NCBI GenBank assembly: GCA_016868785.1
Contig: VGFS01000018.1
Location: forward strand, 1 to 41,256
Length of the DNA stretch: 41,256 nucleotides
Direction: 5' to 3'
Origin: Bacteroidota bacterium
Lineage (GTDB): Bacteria; Bacteroidota; Bacteroidia; NS11-12g; UBA955
In this document: one piece after another, positions 36,389-41,256 of the stretch
Layout: each line of letters begins with the position of its first letter
How positions within the stretch are numbered: position 1 is the stretch's first letter
The notes under the pieces: model-generated
What the model was told of the DNA's origin: nothing
The model's input: the letters and a program-made list of their open reading frames with translations, nothing else
The model's database searches: none
Translations under genes and position numbers: made by a program

Positions 36389-37867
36389 TTAATAGTTGGG
36401 ATTTTGTTTCCAATTTCCACCGGCTAAGTCAATTTCCACCTGGGGAATTGGAAACAATTCGTGTTTACCCGCCACAAATCCGGTAATAGATGATGCCGCT
36501 TGTTTGGTGCGCACCAAGTCAAAGAAACGATGTCCTTCACAGGCCAATTCCAATCTGCGCTCGTTCCAAATGTCCGACACCAACGTTTGTCCAGACGATG
36601 TAACATCCGACAAATTCACCCGTTTTCTCACCAAATTCAAGTAAGTCTTGGCCTTGTTTTCATCGGGCGATGCCTTTCTCGCATAAGCCTCAGCCGCCAT
36701 CAACAACACATCGGCATAGCGAATCACTTTGTAATTCACCGGACTGGTCAAGTCGTTATCGGGTAGACCAATTTCTGTCTGACGTTTGATGTACTTATTG
36801 TTGTAGTAGCCCGTATGACCTCCCGCACCCTTGGCATATTTAATATCCGCCGGTTTGGCTTGCTTGGCGATGAATGCATCGATGTCCAAAATGGTTGCAT
36901 CCCTGCGCAAGTCACCGCTAGCAAAAGCATCGTACAAGTTCTTTGTAGGCAAGTTGTAGCTGTTGCCATCGCCGTAAACAGGACCATTGTATTGACGGAT
37001 TCCTTGGAAACCCGGACCCGCATTACCCTCTAAGCAAATCAAGCAACCGTAACTCCCACCCTCTGCGCCGGTGTACTCTACATCAAAAACAGTCTCTTTA
37101 TGACCTTCGTTGGCCACCGTAAACAGTTGATTGTAGTTGGGGATCAAGGTGTACAAATTTTGGTCGATGAGCGTCTGGAAGGTAGTTGCCGCCTCGTCAA
37201 ATTTGTCTTGGTACAAATACACTTTACCCAACAAGGCTGTTGAGGCCCCTTTGGTAATTCGGCCTTTTTCTGCGGCTGTCCAGTCGAGTTTAGAGATAGC
37301 ATACGTCAAGTCGGACTCAATTTGCTTATACACTTCCGCTTTGGGGGTGCGATCTAAGGTTGTCACCTGATCGGCTCCCAAACGCTTATCTACCACCAAT
37401 GGCACATCGCCGAAGAATTTTACCAATTCAAAATAATAGAAAGCACGCAAGAAAGACGCTTGGGCCAAAATCTTGTCTTTGCCCTGGAAATCGATCTTGT
37501 TTTTGTTTTCCATGATGAAATTCACACGGGTAATACCGGCGTAATTCCAACGAAACACGTTGCGCAACTCTTGGTTTACCGCCACATGACTCATGTCGTC
37601 GATCTCGTGTAGCCCCTTGGTGTCGGTAACGCTCTCACCACCAGCAATGGTGTTATCTGAGGCGATTTCACCGATCCAAACCGACATAAAAGATCCCTGC
37701 ATCAAATCGTAAGCACCCGTCAGTGCACGTTCGTAGTCAACAGGGGTATTAAAGAAATTATCTGCATCCTGTGTGTAGGCGGGATCTACGTCCAAAAACT
37801 TCTCACAGCCGAACTGCGGCAAGAGGAGCATTCCACCCAACAGGGTTGTTATGATTGTCTTTTTCAT
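36389..37867 (-). CDS. SusD/RagB-family nutrient-binding outer-membrane lipoprotein
   Basis: A 492-residue lipoprotein with Cys21 in LLPQFGCEKFLDVDP, the classic SusD start. NFFNTPVDYERALTGAYDLM and AQASFLRAFYYFELVKFFGDVPLV are SusD N-terminal helical-repeat segments. YADVLLMAAEAYAR, WNERRLELACEGHRFFDLVR and FPIPQVEIDLAGGNWKQNPNY are the C-terminal signature. SusD forms the lid over the SusC barrel and captures glycan chains. It starts 2 bases after the SusC stop. The ligand is inferred from the GH16 and GH3 neighbours as a beta-1,3-glucan. Confidence 0.96.
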   Translation of the reverse strand: MKKTIITTLLGGMLLLPQFGCEKFLDVDPAYTQDADNFFNTPVDYERALTGAYDLMQGSFMSVWIGEIASDNTIAGGESVTDTKGLHEIDDMSHVAVNQELRNVFRWNYAGITRVNFIMENKNKIDFQGKDKILAQASFLRAFYYFELVKFFGDVPLVVDKRLGADQVTTLDRTPKAEVYKQIESDLTYAISKLDWTAAEKGRITKGASTALLGKVYLYQDKFDEAATTFQTLIDQNLYTLIPNYNQLFTVANEGHKETVFDVEYTGAEGGSYGCLICLEGNAGPGFQGIRQYNGPVYGDGNSYNLPTKNLYDAFASGDLRRDATILDIDAFIAKQAKPADIKYAKGAGGHTGYYNNKYIKRQTEIGLPDNDLTSPVNYKVIRYADVLLMAAEAYARKASPDENKAKTYLNLVRKRVNLSDVTSSGQTLVSDIWNERRLELACEGHRFFDLVRTKQAASSITGFVAGKHELFPIPQVEIDLAGGNWKQNPNY

Positions 37868-37869
37868 GA

Positions 37870-40758
37870 TTAAAAGCGAATTGAGAAGCCCAACATTACG
37901 GTTCTAGCCTGTGGGTAGAAACCATTATCGATACCTGCACCCAAAGCACCACCTACAGATCCGAGGTCTGGATCGTAACCCATGTATTTGGTGAGGGTGT
38001 AAACGTTATTGGCCGACAAATAAACGCGCAGGCCTGTCATTTTTAATTTCTCCAAGCGCTGGCCTTTCAGAGTATAGCCCACTTGCAAGTTACGTAAACG
38101 CATGAATGAACCGTCTTCCACATAGTAATCCGAAAACACCGTATTGCGGGTCAAAGAAGTTGTGGCGCGAGGGTGTTCGTTGGTGCTATTTGGACCTGTC
38201 CAACGGTTGATCGTATACGACAACTGGTTAGCATAGGGCTGCTGACGTTCGTAGTTACGCACGATTTTTTGTCCAACCGCCGCATACAACTGCATGGAAA
38301 TATCCCATCCCTTGTGTGAAAGGCTCAAGTTGTATCCTGCTGTGAACTTTGGCAAGGGCGATCCCAACATTTTTTTATCGCTATCGTCAGAGAAATTGAT
38401 CACGCCGTCGCCATTGATGTCTTTGAACTTGAAGTCACCCGGTTTGGCACCCGCTTGTTTCACAGGAGAGTTGTCGATTTCTGCCTGACTTTGGAATACG
38501 CCATCGGTTTCATAACCCATGAAGAAACCAATGGGATAATCTTTTTGGAAGCGCGATGCCACACTGCCACCCACGCCAAATCCAGCACCGGGAATAAAAT
38601 CAACCCCTTTGGGCGTACTCAAAACAACGTTTTTCAAGTAAGCGAAGTTCAAGCCCATGGCCACATTCCAGCGTTTTTTCATGGCACCTTGGTATTGAAT
38701 ATCCAACTCTACCCCACTGTTCGATACGTCTCCCGCATTGATGATAGGTGGGTAGCTACCCGGACCAGCGGTTCCCAAAACCCCGGAAACCTCAGGTTGG
38801 AACAACAAATCCTTGGTGCGCTTCACAAAATAGTTCGCGGTTGTGGTGATGTGACGCCCGATGCTCATGTCAGCACCTACGTTGAATTGCGACGTAGATT
38901 CCCATTTCAAATCGGGATTACTCGCCCTTCCAATAGCCACACCTTTGACGATGATATCGTTGAATATATAATCACCCTCACCGTTGAGCAAACCGCGGTA
39001 GGCAAAGTTCTCAATTTGGTCGTTTCCGCTCACCCCGTAACTCATGCGCAGTTTCGCAGTACTCATCCAAGGGATGTTGTAAAAGTCTTCATCGGAAATC
39101 ATCCAAGCCCCTGACAATGTAGGGAACCATCCCCAACGGGCGTTTGGACCGAACTTGCTTGATCCGTCGCGACGTAAAATGCCCGACAAGAAATAGCGAT
39201 TTTTTACATTGTATTCGCTGCGCACGAATGCCGATAGCAATCGCTCTTTGAATTCCCAAGAATACACGTTGTTCAAGTATCCCCCCGCAGCCAAGTTGGC
39301 TGAGATATCAGCGAAGTCCAATGAGTTATTGGGGATGTTGTAAGCCGTTCCGCCCAAGTAATTACCGCGGCGTTGGAACACTGAAATACCCGCGGTGGTT
39401 TTCAATTTATTGCCACCAGCAAATTCTTTCTGGTGGTTCAAAAATGATTCAAAGTTTAGGTCGCCATAGGTAGCACGACCTTCCGATACCGAAGCACCAC
39501 GTTCTATTTTTACATCTGGAGCAATTTCCACCATGGTGGGATCCAAATTGGCATTCAGCGCGGTATTTTGCGCCTTACCAGGTCCAAACCAAACCAAAGG
39601 AGAAAATGCTTTATTATCGACCAACGCATAATTGTAGTTGAAGCGATTGGTGAAAGTTAAGTTGTCGTTTATTTCCGCCGTCAACTCCTGCTTACCCACA
39701 AATTTGTTAACCCAAGCCCAGTTGTGGGTATTTTCCATTTGGGCAAAGGGGTTGATGATATCAGCCACTTCTTCCAAGTAGGTGTATTTTCCGTTCGACC
39801 CCTTGATAGGATCGGTGGGAAATGCATTGATGGTATTGTACAACACACTGCCGATGCCGTTTTCAGGCAATGCAGAACGCTTTTCGTTGGTGTACAAAAA
39901 CACACTGCTGTATTTCCATTTGTCTGACAAGCGAGTATCGAAATTCGCTCTACCATTCAATCGGTTAAAATTCGCCTTTTGAAGCCCTACGATACCTTGT
40001 TGATCGTAAACGCTACCCCCCAAAGAGTAGGTGGTTTTGTCGTTTCCCCCACTCACTGATACGTTGTATTGATACACGGGTGCGAGTTTGAAAATAGAAT
40101 CTTGCCAATTGGTGCCTTCACCCAATGAGGTGTTTTTGAATGGCATGTCTTCACCACCGGCGGCGAACATTTCATTTTTCAGTACCGCATATTCTCTGGC
40201 ATTGAGCAAATCCAATTTTTTGGCTGTTTGTTGGAGCCCTTGAAACCCTGAAATCTCCCAGCGAGGGGCCGATTTCAATTGTCCTTTTTTGGTCTCTACG
40301 ATAATCACCCCGTTGGCGGCGCGCACACCGTAAATACCAGCAGTGGCGTCTTTCAACACGTTGATTGATGCGATATCGTTGGGATTGAGTGCATTCAATC
40401 CTTCACTATCGTAAACAACACCATCCACCAAAATCAACGGATCGTTATCGCCAAAAGTGCTTAGTCCACGAATGCGGATGCTGGATGTACCGCCGGGAGA
40501 ACCCGAATTGGTACTCACCACTACACCCGGGATCTGTCCCTGCAGGGCTTGGTCCATTCGTGGAATGTTCAACTTCTCCAGGGATTGACCCTTCAGTGAA
40601 GAGTTAGCTCCGGTAAATTCTTTTTTGGTGGCCTTACCATAACCAATGATCACAACATCTTCCATTTTTCCGGAGGTATCAGTGACATTGGTTTGGCCTT
40701 GTACTGCTGTTCCATATAGGGTACAGCAAACCACGACGCATTTTAACAACAATCGCAT
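37870..40758 (-). CDS. SusC/RagA-family TonB-dependent glycan importer lacking the N-terminal extension
   Basis: A 962-residue outer-membrane receptor. The signal peptide (MRLLLKCVVVCCTLYGTAVQGQ) is followed after about 10 residues by the TonB box region EDVVIIGYG. The plug comes next (LQGQIPGVVVSTNSGSPGG, IRIRGLSTFGDNDPLILVDGV, IASINVLKDATAGIYGVRAANGVII). The barrel includes the SusC landmarks WGWFPTLSGAWMISDE and DFKFKDINGDGVINFSDD, and the last strand ends FSIRF. The usual N-terminal carboxypeptidase-regulatory-like domain of about 80 residues is missing. It is first in the operon with SusD, the PKD lipoprotein and GH16. TAATTTTT, a 7/8 match to the -7 element, lies about 30 bases upstream on the minus strand. 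Confidence 0.96.
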   Translation of the reverse strand: MRLLLKCVVVCCTLYGTAVQGQTNVTDTSGKMEDVVIIGYGKATKKEFTGANSSLKGQSLEKLNIPRMDQALQGQIPGVVVSTNSGSPGGTSSIRIRGLSTFGDNDPLILVDGVVYDSEGLNALNPNDIASINVLKDATAGIYGVRAANGVIIVETKKGQLKSAPRWEISGFQGLQQTAKKLDLLNAREYAVLKNEMFAAGGEDMPFKNTSLGEGTNWQDSIFKLAPVYQYNVSVSGGNDKTTYSLGGSVYDQQGIVGLQKANFNRLNGRANFDTRLSDKWKYSSVFLYTNEKRSALPENGIGSVLYNTINAFPTDPIKGSNGKYTYLEEVADIINPFAQMENTHNWAWVNKFVGKQELTAEINDNLTFTNRFNYNYALVDNKAFSPLVWFGPGKAQNTALNANLDPTMVEIAPDVKIERGASVSEGRATYGDLNFESFLNHQKEFAGGNKLKTTAGISVFQRRGNYLGGTAYNIPNNSLDFADISANLAAGGYLNNVYSWEFKERLLSAFVRSEYNVKNRYFLSGILRRDGSSKFGPNARWGWFPTLSGAWMISDEDFYNIPWMSTAKLRMSYGVSGNDQIENFAYRGLLNGEGDYIFNDIIVKGVAIGRASNPDLKWESTSQFNVGADMSIGRHITTTANYFVKRTKDLLFQPEVSGVLGTAGPGSYPPIINAGDVSNSGVELDIQYQGAMKKRWNVAMGLNFAYLKNVVLSTPKGVDFIPGAGFGVGGSVASRFQKDYPIGFFMGYETDGVFQSQAEIDNSPVKQAGAKPGDFKFKDINGDGVINFSDDSDKKMLGSPLPKFTAGYNLSLSHKGWDISMQLYAAVGQKIVRNYERQQPYANQLSYTINRWTGPNSTNEHPRATTSLTRNTVFSDYYVEDGSFMRLRNLQVGYTLKGQRLEKLKMTGLRVYLSANNVYTLTKYMGYDPDLGSVGGALGAGIDNGFYPQARTVMLGFSIRF

Positions 40759-40790
40759 TGTTTTCGTAAAGGGGTTTTGTAAAAATTAAG

Positions 40791-40817
40791 AAAAAAAAGG
40801 GGGTGTTTCCACCCCCC
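40791..40817 (-). terminator. Rho-independent terminator between the T9SS gene and SusC
   Basis: A 7-bp stem (GGGGGTG/CACCCCC) with a TTTC loop, followed on the minus strand by eight U. It lies 20 bases after the stop of the upstream T9SS gene, so SusC should have its own promoter; some read-through cannot be excluded. Confidence 0.85.
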
Positions 40818-40836
40818 AATATAAACTATGAAAAAA

Positions 40837-41256
40837 TTATTGCTTGATAAAACGCTGAGCCGCAGTGCCTTCGTTGGTTTCTACAGAAATCAAATATGCA
40901 CCAGCAGCCAAAGCAGAAGCAGAGATGCGGGCGTTGCTGCTCTTCACAGAAACTTCGCTCACTACTTGACCGCTCAAGTTCATCACTCGAACCATGTTGA
41001 TTACACCACCATTGGCCAGGCTTACGTTGAAATCACCATTGCTAGGGTTAGGATAAACCACAACACCGTTGACAACTGCAGACTTCACACCACTTACAGG
41101 ACGGGTAGTTTTCACCAACTCAAAGTGCCAATAAGCACCGCCAGCAATCGCGATATCCACTTTCATCGTATCGGCAGTGATCGCCACTTCGTATACGATG
41201 GTATCTTTGGCATTGGCAGGAGAAGACAATTCACCCCCGTTGTAAGCCTTTGGCAA
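40837..41256 (-). CDS. C-terminal part of a T9SS type A cargo protein, 5' end outside window
   Basis: The last 139 codons of a longer gene; the frame is open to the window edge. About 60 residues of a beta-rich domain (KDTIVYEVAITADTMKVDIA, GGAYWHFELVKT) precede a clear type A sorting domain. Its marks are VVVYPNPSNGDFNVSL, VRVMNLSGQVVSEVSV, LAAGAYLISVETN and the basic end QRFIKQ. The missing N-terminal part could hold an enzyme or a binding module. Because it lies directly upstream of SusC on the same strand, it may belong to the glucan locus, although a terminator separates them. Confidence 0.85.
   Translation of the reverse strand: MPKAYNGGELSSPANAKDTIVYEVAITADTMKVDIAIAGGAYWHFELVKTTRPVSGVKSAVVNGVVVYPNPSNGDFNVSLANGGVINMVRVMNLSGQVVSEVSVKSSNARISASALAAGAYLISVETNEGTAAQRFIKQ

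Overview
The window looks like chromosomal DNA of a free-living, probably aquatic, member of the Bacteroidota. The evidence is a SusC/SusD pair, four proteins that carry or probably carry type IX secretion (T9SS) sorting domains, lipoproteins with an acidic export signal right after the lipid-anchored Cys, promoter elements of the TTG-N19-TAnnTTTG type, and almost no Shine-Dalgarno sequences. No rRNA, CRISPR array, insertion sequence, phage gene or plasmid gene was seen.

Layout. 1-2.3 kb: the 3' end of a GH3 glycosidase, a DUF2071 gene and a 55-residue Cys-rich protein. 2.4-2.6 kb: a complete tRNA-Arg(ACG) unit on the minus strand with promoter, leader hairpin and terminator. 2.7-6.1 kb: a secreted zinc metalloprotease, a truncated TonB receptor and a DUF423 membrane protein. 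6.3-9.5 kb (minus): an FKBP-like lipoprotein, a YbiT-type ABC-F ATPase and a Nudix-winged-helix regulator. 9.6-13.6 kb (plus, divergent from that regulator): a BadF-family sugar kinase, beta-phosphoglucomutase and a GH65 disaccharide phosphorylase, which together form a phosphorolytic route from an alpha-glucoside to glucose 6-phosphate. 13.6-18.1 kb: an SGNH protein, an MBOAT acyltransferase and an SGNH-LysM protein, a likely cell-envelope O-acylation cassette. 18.2-22.9 kb (minus): two large T9SS cargo proteins. 23.1-27.1 kb: gmk and nadD, then on the minus strand a bacilliredoxin, an inositol-monophosphatase-like enzyme, a LysE-type exporter and a BASS transporter. 27.3-30.5 kb: a large PKD-like surface protein. 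30.6-40.8 kb: a second Nudix-winged-helix regulator, an exoglucanase-type GH3, and a minus-strand operon SusC-SusD-PKD lipoprotein-GH16. This last region is a compact beta-glucan (laminarin-like) utilization locus. The window ends inside another T9SS cargo gene.

How it fits together. In the glucan locus the outer-membrane SusCD pair and the PKD lipoprotein would bind and import glucan pieces cut by the surface GH16 enzyme. The GH3 enzyme would then release glucose. In the GH65 locus an alpha-disaccharide is split with phosphate and its glucose 1-phosphate is isomerised. Each locus sits beside one of two paralogous regulators whose Nudix catalytic motif is decayed, and each regulator has a candidate palindromic operator nearby. 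Five perfect GC-rich palindromes with the same TGC loop in the same orientation are scattered between and inside genes; three of them separate convergent genes.
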